Below, piece after piece: positions 15,455 through 25,800 of a stretch of 64,000 nt of DNA. The stretch is from assembly GCA_934402315.1 (NCBI GenBank), contig CAKRTS010000018.1:1-64000 (forward strand), in the 5' to 3' direction. How positions within the stretch are numbered: the stretch's first letter is position 1; the number at the start of each line of letters is the position of its first letter. This DNA is from an uncultured Acetatifactor sp. GTDB lineage: Bacteria > Bacillota > Clostridia > Lachnospirales > Lachnospiraceae. Under the pieces are notes generated by a model. That model was not told the origin of the DNA. It saw only the letters and a program-made list of their open reading frames with translations, and did not search any database. A program made the translations under genes and the position numbers.

Positions 15455-17548
15455 ATGAAAGTTTACACAACTGACAAGATTCGCAATGTGGTACTGTTAG
15501 GTCACGGCGGAAGCGGAAAGACAAGTCTCGTCGAGGCAATGGCGTATTTGTCCGGAATTACATCGAGAATGGGTAAGGTGACTGACGGAAATACCATAAG
15601 TGACTACAGCAAGGAGGAGCAGAAGAGGCAGTTTTCCATCAATACCTCTGTGGTGCCGATCGAGTGGGAGGGGCATAAGATCAACATTCTGGATACCCCC
15701 GGATATTTTGACTTCGTCGGAGAGGTGGAGGAGGCAGTGAGCGCGGCGGGGGCTGCGATCATTGTGGTAAACGGCAAGGCGGGTATCGAGGTTGGCACCC
15801 AGAAGGCATGGGAGCTCTGTGAGAAATATAAGCTGCCGAGGATTGTCTATGTCTCCAATATGGATGTTGACAATGCATCGTTCAGACAGGTTGTGGAGGA
15901 TATGACGAATGCCTACGGAAAGAGAATGGCTCCGTTCAATCTCCCGATCCGTGAGAACGAGCGGTTCGTGGGTTATGTGAACGTGATTGCCGAGACAGGC
16001 AACCGCTGGCAGGGCAAGGAGGTTGTCCCGTGCGAGATCCCGGAATACAATAAGGCGAACCTGCAGATCTGCCGTGACACGCTGATGGAGGCGGTCGCAG
16101 AGACCAGCGAGGAGATGATGGAGCGGTATTTCGGCGGAGAGACCTTCTCGGAGGCGGAGATCCGGGCGGCGCTTCGGACGAATGTCTGTGACTGCAGCAT
16201 CTTCCCTATGACGATGGGCTCCAACACGCTGTGTCAGGGTGTATACACCCTGCTGGATGACATCATCAAGTATTTCCCCAGCCCTGAGAACAGACAGGTT
16301 GCCGGCGTGAATATGAAGACGAGCGAGATCTATCATGCGGATTACGACTTCTCAAAGGCAAAGTCAGCCTACATATGGAAGACCATCGTTGACCCGTTCA
16401 TCGGAAAATATTCGTTGATTAAAGTGAATTCCGGCGTCTTAAAGACGGATGACATGATTTATAACTTAGACCGTGACATTGAGGAAAAGGTCGGAAAGCT
16501 CTATGTATTGCAGGGCAACAAGCCGGTCGAGGTGCCCGAGCTGCATGCAGGAGACATCGGTGCGCTCGCGAAGCTGACGGCGGCAAGAACGGGTAACAGC
16601 CTGTCGACGAAGGCAACACCGATTAAATTCGGCAAATTCGAGATCTCGACGCCCTATACCTATATGCGTTATAAGCCCCGCAACAAGGCGGATGTGGATA
16701 AGATTTCACAGGCGCTGCAGAAGATCGGGCATGAGGATCTGACGATCCGCACCGTGAACGATGCGGAGAACCGTCAGACGTTGATCTACGGCATGGGCGA
16801 CCAGCACCTTGAGATCATTGTCAGCAGACTGCTGAATGAATATAAGGTGGAGGTTGATCTGTCCCAGCCGAAGGTTGCCTACAGGGAGACGATCAAGAAG
16901 CAGTCGGATGTAGAATATAAGTACAAAAAGCAGTCCGGCGGACACGGACAGTACGGACATGTCAAGATGCGCTTCGGGCCGTCCGGTGATCTGGAGCAGC
17001 CCTATGTATTCGAGCAGGAGGTAGTCGGCGGCGCCGTGCCGAAGAATTTCTATCCCGCGGTGGAAAAGGGTCTGCAGGAATCCGTGGTGAAAGGGCCGCT
17101 CGCGGCTTACCCGGTTGTCGGCGTGAAGGCAGTCCTGTATGACGGCTCCTATCATCCGGTGGATTCCTCCGAGCAGGCGTTTAAGATGGCTACGATCCAG
17201 GCGTTCAAGAAGGGCTTTATGGAGGCGCACCCGGTGCTGCTTGAGCCGATCATGAGCCTCAAGGTGACGGTGCCTGAGAATTATACCGGAGACATCATGG
17301 GTGATCTGAACAAGAGAAGAGGTCGTGTGCTGGGAATGAATCCCGCACCGGGCGGAAAACAGATCATCGAGGCGGAGGTGCCGATGAGCTGCCTGTTCGG
17401 CTACTGTACGGATCTTCGTTCCATCACCGGCGGAAGAGGAGACTATTCCTATGAATTTGCCCGCTATGAGCAGACTCCCTCGGATGTACAGGAGAAGGAG
17501 GTTGCGGCAAGGGCAGCCAAGGTGGCGGAAAACAACGCTGCGGAGTAA
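15455..17548 (+). CDS. EF-G-like translation GTPase (FusA2-type paralogue)
   Basis: 697 residues with the five-domain layout of elongation factor G. The P-loop is GHGGSGKT (16-23), not the AHIDAGKT of canonical EF-G; G3 is DTPGY (80-84); and G4 reads SNMD (134-137) where canonical GTPases have NKMD. Domain IV shows GGHGQYGHVKMRF, and domain V ends in a FGYCTDLRSITGGRGDYSYE-like stretch, both as in EF-G. These P-loop differences mark the EF-G-like clade often annotated as a second EF-G, whose cellular role is unclear. I choose ATG 15455 because GGAGG lies 9 nt before it; a TTG at 15440 overlaps that site. It has its own promoter and a possible operator. Confidence 0.88.
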   Translation: MKVYTTDKIRNVVLLGHGGSGKTSLVEAMAYLSGITSRMGKVTDGNTISDYSKEEQKRQFSINTSVVPIEWEGHKINILDTPGYFDFVGEVEEAVSAAGAAIIVVNGKAGIEVGTQKAWELCEKYKLPRIVYVSNMDVDNASFRQVVEDMTNAYGKRMAPFNLPIRENERFVGYVNVIAETGNRWQGKEVVPCEIPEYNKANLQICRDTLMEAVAETSEEMMERYFGGETFSEAEIRAALRTNVCDCSIFPMTMGSNTLCQGVYTLLDDIIKYFPSPENRQVAGVNMKTSEIYHADYDFSKAKSAYIWKTIVDPFIGKYSLIKVNSGVLKTDDMIYNLDRDIEEKVGKLYVLQGNKPVEVPELHAGDIGALAKLTAARTGNSLSTKATPIKFGKFEISTPYTYMRYKPRNKADVDKISQALQKIGHEDLTIRTVNDAENRQTLIYGMGDQHLEIIVSRLLNEYKVEVDLSQPKVAYRETIKKQSDVEYKYKKQSGGHGQYGHVKMRFGPSGDLEQPYVFEQEVVGGAVPKNFYPAVEKGLQESVVKGPLAAYPVVGVKAVLYDGSYHPVDSSEQAFKMATIQAFKKGFMEAHPVLLEPIMSLKVTVPENYTGDIMGDLNKRRGRVLGMNPAPGGKQIIEAEVPMSCLFGYCTDLRSITGGRGDYSYEFARYEQTPSDVQEKEVAARAAKVAENNAAE

Positions 17549-17566
17549 AATTAATTCCGCGATTGC

Positions 17567-17595
17567 TTGACAGCGCAGGAGAAACACGTTAAAAT
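17567..17595 (+). promoter_or_regulatory. Promoter of the leuS T-box transcript
   Basis: Perfect TTGACA (17567-17572), 17-nt spacer, TAAAAT (17590-17595), 18 nt after the stop of the EF-G paralogue. Confidence 0.8.
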
Positions 17596-17599
17596 AAGC

Positions 17600-17900
17600 A
17601 ATAGTTTTCAATAGGAAAAGCGTTGATGAGGAGTAGTAAGCATATCGGACTTTCAGAGAGCCGTCGGCGGGTGCGAGACGGCAGCGAGATATTCCCAACT
17701 GGCCTCGGAGTTCCTTTCGTGAAGCATATGTCTCTGCGGAAACAGGGAATTTGTGTGTAGGGGAGGACGGCGGACACCGTTATCAGTTACAAAGTGCATA
17801 TGGCGGGCGCGGCATAAGCTGCGCGGGTGACGTCATATGAAATAGAGTGGTACCACGGAACAAAGCCCTTTCGTCTCTATACAGACGAGAGGGCTTTATG
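17600..17900 (+). promoter_or_regulatory. T-box leader controlling leuS
   Basis: The T-box core GAGTGGTACCACGG spans 17845-17858 and is followed by a terminator stem (AAAGCCCTTTCGTCT at 17862-17876 with 17883-17897). The 5' part contains a Stem I-like region, with AGTA-type motifs near 17633 and a candidate CTC Leu specifier in the context ACTGGCCTCGGAG (about 17699-17711). Uncharged tRNA-Leu should stabilise the antiterminator and switch leuS on. Confidence 0.92.
17862..17897 (+). terminator. T-box terminator hairpin before leuS
   Basis: 15-nt arms with a small internal mismatch and the loop CTATAC. The T-run is short (CTTTATG), so termination may be leakier than at pheS. Confidence 0.8.
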
Positions 17901-17917
17901 TGTAAGGAGGAAAAGTT

Positions 17918-20329
17918 ATGGCAGTACCGTACAACCATCACGAGGTGGAGACAAAGTGGCAGAAGGTCTGGGATGATGAAAAGGCATTCAAGACATCCGA
18001 TGACTATTCAAAGCCGAAGTATTATGCACTGGTGGAATTCCCTTATCCGTCAGGTCAGGGACTTCATGTGGGACATCCCAGACCCTATACCGCGCTGGAT
18101 ATTGTGGCGAGAAAGAGAAGAATGCAGGGATATAATGTGCTCTATCCCATGGGCTGGGACGCATTCGGACTTCCCACGGAGAACTATGCGATCAAGAATC
18201 ACATCCATCCCAGAATTGTGACAAAGAACAATGTGGAGCATTTCAAGAACCAGCTTCACTCTCTGGGCTATTCCTTTGACTGGGACAGAGAGATCAACAC
18301 GACCGACACGGAATACTATAAGTGGACGCAGTGGATTTTCTTAAAGCTGTTCAAGGCAGGACTTGCCTATAAGACGGAAATGCCGATCAACTGGTGTACC
18401 TCCTGTAAGGTCGGACTTGCGAACGAGGAGGTTGTGAACGGTGTCTGCGAGCGCTGCGGATCAGAGGTTGTCCGGAAGGTGAAGAGCCAGTGGATGCTGA
18501 AAATCACAGAGTATGCGGACAAGCTGCTGCAGGGACTGGACACGGTAGATTACATTGAACGCGTCAAGGTATCGCAGAGAAACTGGATCGGGAAGTCCAC
18601 CGGTGCGGAAGTGGATTTCACACTGACGGGCAAGGAGGATAAGCTCCGCATCTACACGACGAGACCGGATACCCTGTTCGGCGCGACTTATATGGTTGTC
18701 TCCCCGGAGCATCCGATCATCGATAAGTACAAGGATGAAATCAGGAATTATGACGCTCTCGTGGCTTACAGGGAGCAGGCGGCGAAGAAGTCTGACTTTG
18801 AGCGTACCGAGCTTGCGAAGGATAAGACCGGAGTACAGATCGACGGACTGACTGCGACAAATCCCGTGAATGGCAAGGAGATTCCGATCTGGATTTCGGA
18901 CTATGTGCTGATGACCTACGGAACCGGTGCAATCATGGCGGTTCCCGCACATGATGAGAGAGACTGGGACTTTGCAAAGAAATTTGACCTCCCGATCATC
19001 GAGGTCGTTGCGGGAAGCCCTGTCAGCGTACAGGAGCAGGTATATACCGATGTTGCGACGGGAACGCTGGTAAATTCCGACTTCCTGAACGGACTGTCTG
19101 TGGCGGACGCAAAGCAGAAGATCATTGCTTTCCTCGAGGAGAAGGGCATCGGCCACAGCAAGACCAACTTCAAGCTCCGCGACTGGGTATTCTCCAGACA
19201 GCGTTACTGGGGAGAGCCGATTCCGATTGTAAAGTGTGAGAAGTGCGGCTATGTGCCGCTTGACGAGAGCGAGCTTCCGCTGGAGCTGCCGGAGGTGGAG
19301 TCCTATGAGCCTACGGACAACGGCGAGTCTCCGCTGGCATCCATGACAGACTGGGTAAATACAACCTGTCCCTGCTGTGGAGGCCCGGCAAAGCGTGAGA
19401 CGGATACCATGCCCCAGTGGGCAGGTTCTTCCTGGTACTTCCTGCGCTATACCGATCCGCATAACACAGAGGCGCTTGCAAGCAAGGAAGCCATGAACTA
19501 CTGGCTTCCGGTCGACTGGTACAACGGCGGCATGGAGCATACGACACTGCACCTGCTCTACTCCCGTTTCTGGCACAGATTCCTCTATGACCAGGGCGTT
19601 GTTCCCTGTCCGGAACCGTACCAGAAGAGAACCAGCCACGGCATGATTCTCGGCTCTAACGGAGAGAAGATGTCGAAGTCCAGAGGAAATGTAGTCAACC
19701 CGGATGACATTGTGAGAGAATACGGCGCAGATACCCTGCGTACCTACGAGATGTTCATCGGCGCGTTTGACCTGAGCGCCGCATGGAGTGAGGACGGCGT
19801 GAAGGGCTGCAGAAGATTTCTTGAGCGTGTCTGGAAGCTGCAGGATATTCTGACGGACGGTGACGGCTACAGCGCAGAGCTGGAGACGAAGATGCACCAG
19901 ACCATCAAGAAAGTCTCCTCCGATTACGAGAATCTGAAGTATAACACGGCAATCGCTGCCATGATGGCGCTGATTAATGAATTCTATAAGAAGGGCTCTG
20001 TCACAAAGGGCGAGTACAAGACACTGCTGACGCTGTTAAACCCGGTAGCACCGCACATCACGGAGGAACTGTGGCAGGCAGCAGGCTATGGAGGAAGGGT
20101 ATACCAGACAGCATGGCCGGAGTACGACGAGGCGAAGACAGAGGAGAGCACGGTAGAGATCGCTGTTCAGGTCAACGGAAAGATCAGAGTGACAATTTCC
20201 GTTCCGAAGGATATCGACAAGGATGCGGCAATCGCTGCTGCGAAGGAAGCTCTGGGAGATAAGCTGACCGGAAACATTGTGAAGGAAATTTATGTTCCCG
20301 GACGTATTGTCAATATTGTTGCAAAATAA
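17918..20329 (+). CDS. leuS: Leucine--tRNA ligase
   Basis: 803 residues, normal bacterial LeuRS. The HIGH motif is HVGH at 50-53 ([20 protein letters not shown]), and KMSKS is at about 584-588 within [15 protein letters not shown]. Between them lie two zinc-ribbon pairs (CTSCKVG..CERCGSE and CEKCGY..CPCCGG) and the CP1 editing domain, with a [17 protein letters not shown] segment near residue 330. The C-terminus carries the anticodon-binding domain and ends [18 protein letters not shown] precedes the ATG. Expression is governed by the T-box leader. Confidence 0.98.
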   Translation: MAVPYNHHEVETKWQKVWDDEKAFKTSDDYSKPKYYALVEFPYPSGQGLHVGHPRPYTALDIVARKRRMQGYNVLYPMGWDAFGLPTENYAIKNHIHPRIVTKNNVEHFKNQLHSLGYSFDWDREINTTDTEYYKWTQWIFLKLFKAGLAYKTEMPINWCTSCKVGLANEEVVNGVCERCGSEVVRKVKSQWMLKITEYADKLLQGLDTVDYIERVKVSQRNWIGKSTGAEVDFTLTGKEDKLRIYTTRPDTLFGATYMVVSPEHPIIDKYKDEIRNYDALVAYREQAAKKSDFERTELAKDKTGVQIDGLTATNPVNGKEIPIWISDYVLMTYGTGAIMAVPAHDERDWDFAKKFDLPIIEVVAGSPVSVQEQVYTDVATGTLVNSDFLNGLSVADAKQKIIAFLEEKGIGHSKTNFKLRDWVFSRQRYWGEPIPIVKCEKCGYVPLDESELPLELPEVESYEPTDNGESPLASMTDWVNTTCPCCGGPAKRETDTMPQWAGSSWYFLRYTDPHNTEALASKEAMNYWLPVDWYNGGMEHTTLHLLYSRFWHRFLYDQGVVPCPEPYQKRTSHGMILGSNGEKMSKSRGNVVNPDDIVREYGADTLRTYEMFIGAFDLSAAWSEDGVKGCRRFLERVWKLQDILTDGDGYSAELETKMHQTIKKVSSDYENLKYNTAIAAMMALINEFYKKGSVTKGEYKTLLTLLNPVAPHITEELWQAAGYGGRVYQTAWPEYDEAKTEESTVEIAVQVNGKIRVTISVPKDIDKDAAIAAAKEALGDKLTGNIVKEIYVPGRIVNIVAK

Positions 20330-20338
20330 GTTGTAAAT

Positions 20339-20396
20339 AAAACCGTGTGGATCCCATATCCGGCGCAGGCACCGGAGGAGGATCTACACGGTTTTC
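20339..20396. terminator. Bidirectional terminator after leuS
   Basis: AAAACCGTGTGGATCC (20339-20354) pairs with GGATCTACACGGTTTT (20380-20395) with one wobble. A small CCGG-type inner stem lies in the loop. It has A residues to the left and T residues to the right, serving leuS and the converging minus-strand genes. Confidence 0.8.
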
Positions 20397-20402
20397 TGTT
20401 TT

Positions 20403-20675
20403 CTATTTCTTTGTCTTTTCCAGAAGTTTGTCGATTTTGGAAAGCTCCTCCGCCGAGCTGTGCTTTCTGATCGCGGCGATCGCCGCATTCATTTCCTGCG
20501 GGGTAAAGGTCAGATTTTCCTGCTTTGCTCTCTTTAACATCGGCATCATGAACGTCATCATTTCCTTCTGGCTCTTTCCGTGTCCCTCGTCAAACATTTT
20601 TCCGAGAAAGTCCAGCTTTTTCTGGGGGATGTCCTTGACAAGCGGATCGGACATCCATTCGGGTCTCTGGCTCAT
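20403..20675 (-). CDS. Small conserved helical protein, unknown
   Basis: 90 residues, no signal or membrane segment, rich in Lys, Met and Glu (EMMTFMMPMLKRAKQENL). It looks all-helical with a C-terminal basic tail. AAAGGAGACG precedes the ATG. It begins 5 nt after the upstream minus-strand gene stops, so the two are an operon. I do not recognise a domain. A structural or regulatory role is possible but nothing here proves it. Confidence 0.65.
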   Translation of the reverse strand: MSQRPEWMSDPLVKDIPQKKLDFLGKMFDEGHGKSQKEMMTFMMPMLKRAKQENLTFTPQEMNAAIAAIRKHSSAEELSKIDKLLEKTKK

Positions 20676-20680
20676 TTTTG

Positions 20681-21172
20681 TTACGTCTCCTTTCCAAACA
20701 TTGAAAAAAGCGCTGACATATCCGCGCCGGGCATACCTGTCATGCCGGACAGAAGGTCTGCGGCATTATCTCCGCCGAAGCCCTCGGGGAACAGCTCCTT
20801 CATCATCTGCATCATTTCCATCATATCCTTCATCCGGGAGAGATTGGAAAGCATGGATTTCATGCCCTCGATCCTCTCGCGTTCAGCCTGGTTCCCATAG
20901 GGGAGCAGTTCGTCGAGAAGCTCCAGCGTACCGGTCTGATCGCCTGAAAAAAAGTCCACGGACAGCTTCTTCCCGGCGTTCCGGGCACAGACGGCGGACG
21001 GAAGACTGCGCAGATGCCAGGCATGCTGCAGCTCCAGATATTTGATATAGATAGCGAAAATTCCCTGTTGTTCCGGAGGAATCCATGAGAACAGTATTTT
21101 CAGCATCTGAATCCGGTTGGTGGTAAAAGCTGCATCAAATGCTGAGATCAGACATGTTCCCTTATCCTCCAT
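20681..21172 (-). CDS. Conserved protein of unknown function
   Basis: 163 residues, cytosolic. The N-terminal 80 residues look helical with an aromatic patch (IYIKYLELQHAWHLRSLP). The middle is a Met-rich helix (DMMEMMQMMKELFPEGFGG) and the tail is Gly/Met-rich and probably flexible. AAAGGCGG precedes the start. It is the first gene of the pair with the 90-residue protein. I cannot assign a family. Its Met-rich helix resembles that of its partner, which hints that the two proteins pack together. Confidence 0.6.
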   Translation of the reverse strand: MEDKGTCLISAFDAAFTTNRIQMLKILFSWIPPEQQGIFAIYIKYLELQHAWHLRSLPSAVCARNAGKKLSVDFFSGDQTGTLELLDELLPYGNQAERERIEGMKSMLSNLSRMKDMMEMMQMMKELFPEGFGGDNAADLLSGMTGMPGADMSALFSMFGKET

Positions 21173-21248
21173 GCTGCTACCGCCTTTCTGAAAGCTTTTG
21201 TTATTCTATCTTATGTGGCGGCAGAAGGGCTTATGTATCCATTGAAAA

Positions 21249-21268
21249 CAGGCTCCGTGGGGAGCCTG
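21249..21268 (-). terminator. Terminator of the Cys-rich peptide gene
   Basis: CAGGCTCC/GGAGCCTG with a 4-nt loop, read on the minus strand and followed by TTTTC, 20 nt after the stop codon. Confidence 0.7.
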
Positions 21269-21289
21269 CCTTCAGAGATGGATAGGAAT

Positions 21290-21562
21290 TTAGTTGCAGC
21301 CGCAGCCACAGCCGAATCCGTTGCCGTTGCCGCAGAAGCAGGAGAGCAGAAGGATCCAGATGATCCAATCGCAGCATCCGTTGTTTCCGCCGCCGAGAAT
21401 GCCGCAGCCATTGTTTCCGCAGCCGTTGTTACCGCCGCAGCCGCCACAGAAGAACAGCAGCAGGATAATCCAGATACAGCTGTTGCATCCATTGTTGTTC
21501 TGTGCGCCAGCACATCCGCAGGAATCGTTACATCCGCAGTTGGTAGCAGTCAAATCACTCAT
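21290..21562 (-). CDS. Cys/Gly/Asn-rich small protein
   Basis: 90 residues with 17 cysteines and many Gly and Asn. Cys-Gly repeats occur at both ends (NCGCNDSCGCAG; FGCGCGCN), and two short hydrophobic runs, IWIILLLFF (30-38) and WIIWILLLS (66-74), give it a two-fold symmetric look. TTGGAGG precedes the ATG, and it has its own promoter and terminator, so it is surely expressed. Similar Lachnospiraceae proteins are sometimes auto-named after chorion high-cysteine proteins, which says nothing about function. The hydrophobic runs recall YjcZ-type spore coat peptides; a coat, membrane or metal-binding role are all possible. Confidence 0.8.
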   Translation of the reverse strand: MSDLTATNCGCNDSCGCAGAQNNNGCNSCIWIILLLFFCGGCGGNNGCGNNGCGILGGGNNGCCDWIIWILLLSCFCGNGNGFGCGCGCN

Positions 21563-21590
21563 TTTAGTGCCTCCAAAATGTTTGTTTTAT

Positions 21591-21619
21591 GGTTTATTGT
21601 ATGCACCCCTGCCTGTCAA
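21591..21619 (-). promoter_or_regulatory. Promoter of the Cys-rich peptide gene
   Basis: On the minus strand TTGACA (21619-21614), 17-nt spacer, TAAACC (21596-21591). The -35 is perfect and the -10 weak, so an activator or alternative sigma factor is possible. Confidence 0.5.
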
Positions 21620-21636
21620 TGTTTCATACAAAATGC

Positions 21637-21664
21637 TTGCATTAATTCTAATATGTATTAAAAT
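21637..21664 (+). promoter_or_regulatory. Promoter of the sortase operon
   Basis: TTGCAT (21637-21642), 16-nt spacer, TAAAAT (21659-21664), 35 nt before the sortase start. It diverges from the Cys-rich gene promoter. Confidence 0.6.
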
Positions 21665-21698
21665 AGAAAGGGGATAAATTTAAGTATAAGGGATTGCC

Positions 21699-22886
21699 AT
21701 GACACAAAAGGATTTTACAGTAGAGGGCAGACAGTTCCGAACGGAAAGCGATTATGCCCGGGCGCTGCATGACAAGAAAATAATTGACAGGCTGCGCAAC
21801 GAAACGGACTGGAACAGCCGGGGCGAGCTGGACAGGCTGAAAAGTGAACTTAAAGCGGGAAAATACAGGTTTCTGACGCTTCTGGGCGAGGACTTTGCCG
21901 AGGAGGTTCAGGAGGCGCTGCAAAGACTGCCTGCGGTGTCCAGAAGAGCCATGAGGAAGACAGCCGGGAAGAATACAGGACAGAGAAAACCGCAGCCGAA
22001 GAACGGCAGAAAGCCACAGAAAAAGAAACCGAGAGATGATGTTGCAGCCTCTGCCGAGATGGATGCCTTTGTAAAGCTGGAACTGAAACGGCAGGAGAAG
22101 CGCAGGAAGCTGACGATTGCCCTGTGCAGTCTGGTCGCGGTCAGCTGTCTCGGGTATTTCGGGGTATATTCCTGGTATATCTACAGAACCGATCAGCGCA
22201 ACCAGCAGCTGATTGATCTGAAAAACCAGACGGTGGAAACCACACCGGCGCCATCCGTGGAGAGCGGCCCGCAGTACACGCTGGATGAGGCTCCGGAGGC
22301 CAGAGAAGTATTGGATGAGTATAAAAATTTATTAAATAAGAATAAAAAGCTAATCGGATGGCTGAAAATTGACGATACAAATATAGATTTCCCTGTCATG
22401 CAGACTTCGGACAATGAATACTATCTCAATCATAATCTGAATCAGGAGTATGACAGAAACGGGACAATCTTTATGGATAAGGATTGTGATGTCCTTAAGC
22501 CCAGTACAAATTACATAATTTACGGACATCATATGAAAAGCGGAAAGATGTTCGGCAAGCTGGACAAGTACCAGGATCAGGAATACTGCGAGGAGCATAA
22601 GTACATTCAGTTTGATACCATCTATGAGAAGGGAACCTACGAGGTCATGTATGTGTTCCGCTCGAGGGTGTACAGCGAAGAGGAAATTGTTTTCAAATAT
22701 TATCAGTTTATAGATGCAGACGGTGAGCAGCAGTTTGATTCTTATATGGAAGAAATGGCGTCCATGTCGCTCTTTGACACGGGAGTGACGGCAGAGTACG
22801 GCGATCAGCTTCTGACACTGTCCACCTGCGACTATCAGGAGAAAAACGGTCGTTTTGTGGTAGTTGCAAAGAAGATAAAGGAGTAG
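21699..22886 (+). CDS. srtB: Class B sortase with long cytosolic N-terminal region
   Basis: 395 residues. A membrane transpeptidase that cleaves a C-terminal sorting signal and attaches the substrate to the wall or to another protein. Catalytic residues are clear: His277 (IIYGHHMKSG), Cys377 (LSTCDY) and Arg385 (NGRFVVV). The class B spacing of helices before the His (WLKIDDTNIDFPVMQ, FMDKDC) is present. One membrane segment spans about 138-160. The first 137 residues, expected inside the cell, are highly charged and include a Lys/Pro stretch at 95-112; ordinary SrtB proteins have only a few residues there. Its stop lies 6 nt before the start of a surface protein with a PKTGD tail, its likely substrate. 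Confidence 0.93.
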   Translation: MTQKDFTVEGRQFRTESDYARALHDKKIIDRLRNETDWNSRGELDRLKSELKAGKYRFLTLLGEDFAEEVQEALQRLPAVSRRAMRKTAGKNTGQRKPQPKNGRKPQKKKPRDDVAASAEMDAFVKLELKRQEKRRKLTIALCSLVAVSCLGYFGVYSWYIYRTDQRNQQLIDLKNQTVETTPAPSVESGPQYTLDEAPEAREVLDEYKNLLNKNKKLIGWLKIDDTNIDFPVMQTSDNEYYLNHNLNQEYDRNGTIFMDKDCDVLKPSTNYIIYGHHMKSGKMFGKLDKYQDQEYCEEHKYIQFDTIYEKGTYEVMYVFRSRVYSEEEIVFKYYQFIDADGEQQFDSYMEEMASMSLFDTGVTAEYGDQLLTLSTCDYQEKNGRFVVVAKKIKE

Positions 22887-22891
22887 TGACA

Positions 22892-25800
22892 ATGACAAAC
22901 ATTGTGAAGAAAAAGACAAGAAGATTGAAAAGATCGATCCGCAGGACACTGGGAACCCTGTTTCTGGTATCGGCGCTTGTGGTGGCGGCGATTCCGACAG
23001 ACGGGCTCAGACAGGTTCAGGCGGATCCGGCAAATTCGGTAGGTTACCAATCTGATCTGACATGGGATCAGCAGATAAAGACGCAGGACAAATCCAAGAT
23101 CCCGCTGATTGATGTCAATGAGCAGAACATTTTCACGAATGAGGACGGTGTGTTCCGGTTTGCCTATGTCAGAGAGTCCGCGGACAGTTCTAATTACATT
23201 GCGGTCATTCTGGGCTACAGTGCCGGGAATCTGACGAATAATGCCCTCACGATCCCGGATACCGTGGATGCCTATGCAAAATACCAGAAGAATGATGGCT
23301 CCAACGGCGGCTACGTGGCGGTGAGCCAGAGCAGAGAGCCGCTGTACTATGTCGCTACGGAGAGAGAAGAGATCATTGATGTTTCCACCGGAGATGCTAC
23401 AGGAACGTTCACGGATCCCGTGCTCATGCCCTGTTCAAGAGAAGACAGGAAATGGAATCGGGCTGCAGCCTTGAATACGTTCTATTACAGAGATGATAGT
23501 GCGACGGCAAACGATGCGACGGCTGCGGTCGGAACCGCTTACCAATTGAAGGATGGAAGCGTCTATGTCAGAACGGACGAGGAGACGCATCAGTGGATCC
23601 GTAAGCAGACAGTTGCCTATATCGGTAACCAGTATCTGACAGCATACACCGGCGGAACGACCAGCATGGACAACGGAAAGGTTGTCAGGGAATGGGTGGT
23701 TGCAGACGGCGCAGTAAATACTGATGAGTCAAAGGGCGTCTTTGCCGGAAACAACAATATCGTCCGGCTGACGATCGGCGAGAACCTGAAGGGTATCGGA
23801 AACTATGCCTTTTACAGCTGTGCGAACCTTGAGTATGTCAAGTTCGGAAACGGTCTGGAGGAGGTCGGAAAATATGCCTTCGCAAACTGTACGAACATGA
23901 CGGAGATCGGTATCGACTTCACGTCGAACCTGACCTATATTTCGGATTATACGTTTTGGAACTGCCGTTCGCTGCGCAGCTTCGCGGTTCCCAGTGGTGT
24001 CACGGCAATCTACGACCACGCTTTTGAGGGCTGTACGGATCTCGGCAGAACCTCTGTGAGCGGTGTGCTTGATCTGACGGGCAGCGCACAGGGCAAGAAG
24101 GTCAATCTGGAAAAGATCGGCTATTCCGTATTCAAGAACTGTACCGGTCTGGCAGAGGTGATCTTCCCGGAGGCAATCGATAATTCCTCCGATGTGATCG
24201 ATGTCAATAACTTCGAGGGCTGCAGCTCGCTGCTCCATGTCGGAGCACTGAGTCCTTACACGAGCTTTGGAGCTTCTCAGAGCACTTATACGGTTAAGGA
24301 CTTTAAAGAGGATGTACCTGATTCAATTTATTTCGAGGCAGCAGGAACTTCGGAGACACATGAGTTTACGAAGGCAAATGCCATTGCGTTCAAGTATTCG
24401 GACAAAGACCTGTATGAGATCATCATGCAGGAGACCAAGGTGGATGCAAGCGGAAATCCGATTCAGACCGGAACGGACAGTGAAGGCAATCCGATTTATG
24501 AGACTACTGAGGTTCTGTATCAGGTCAATTCCGCAAATGAACTGATTAACTTTACGATGCAGGATCGGGTGGCAGAGGTACAGATCCCTGTGGCAATCGG
24601 GCCTTACGGTGTATCGGCGATCAATTCGGGCTGCTTCTCCGCAAACTGCTATCTGAAGAAGATCACGATACCTGCAACCGTGACAAGAATCAATGAGGGA
24701 GCTTTTAAGGGCTGCCATAATCTGGAGGATGTTATCTTTGCAAACGCGGGAAGCATCCAGTACATCGGACAGGATGCTTTCGCTACACAGGTCGTTAATC
24801 TGCATTCGGCAGGATGCCCGACAGAAAGCACCTATCTGAATGCGAAGCCGAAGCTGACTTTTACCGGAACAGTCGGCACAGGAATTGTTCCCTTTGACTA
24901 TGCGATGAGCGCAAGCAGCTACATCAATGCGACGACACAGGGTTCACAGCCGAAGACCTTTATCACCTATTACAGCGGCTGGCCTACCAACCTCGAGATC
25001 CAGTACGAGGAGAATCCGGTCACAGGCAGCGGCGCGGCAACACTGGTCGGCTATCCTTCCTTCACGAAGCTTACCGGCGGTGAGTATACAAAGGCTGATT
25101 ATCCCTATATGACCTCAGATCTTCAGACGGCGGCGGTTGAGGCTGTTCAGGCATATCTGGATTGGCTGTCAAATCCGGCGACGGAGGTGGCGGCAAACCA
25201 GTGGGAGATCATCAGAGCATCCCTGAATCCTGTGATTCCACAGGGTGTCAAGGCGGTTACACCGGGGCTGTTCAACGGTGCTGCAGTGACGGACGATGGC
25301 AATGGCGGATACGATGTCACCAGGGCGGCAGGCACTTATGCGGATACGGATATCCAGACAATCACGTTTGTGGATCTTGCAGAGTACACACCCTATATGT
25401 TCGACGGATGTACGGCTCTGACAACGATTTCCATCACGGGCGGTACCGCGAAGATGGATGATTATGCGTTTGCACTTAAGGATACGACATATACAGATAA
25501 AAATGGACTGACAAACGACTATAAGCTGAGCAACTTCAATATGTCTGCGGGCGGCAGTGAGATCGGAAATTATGTTTTCGACAATAACCAGAATCTCACC
25601 AATGTCCTGATTTCGCCCAGCGTGACGACAATGGGGCTGCGTCCTTTCAGCAACTGTCCGAAGCTGCAGACAGTTGATTTTGGCGGCGGGCCGTATTTTG
25701 TGACAGACCGCTCCATTATTTACGGATTAAAGGATGGCTATAAGAATTTCATCGTACAGTGCCTTGAGAGCAGAGGATCGTTCGGTACCGCCGGGACGGT

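Noticed and set aside
18461..19897. 478-codon minus-strand frame inside leuS
   Set aside because: Antisense to a complete leucyl-tRNA synthetase; composition typical of a shadow frame.
21215..21661. Ala-rich plus-strand frames opposite the Cys-rich peptide gene
   Set aside because: They arise from GCA/GCC complement of Gly/Cys codons; only the minus strand has promoter, ribosome binding site and terminator.
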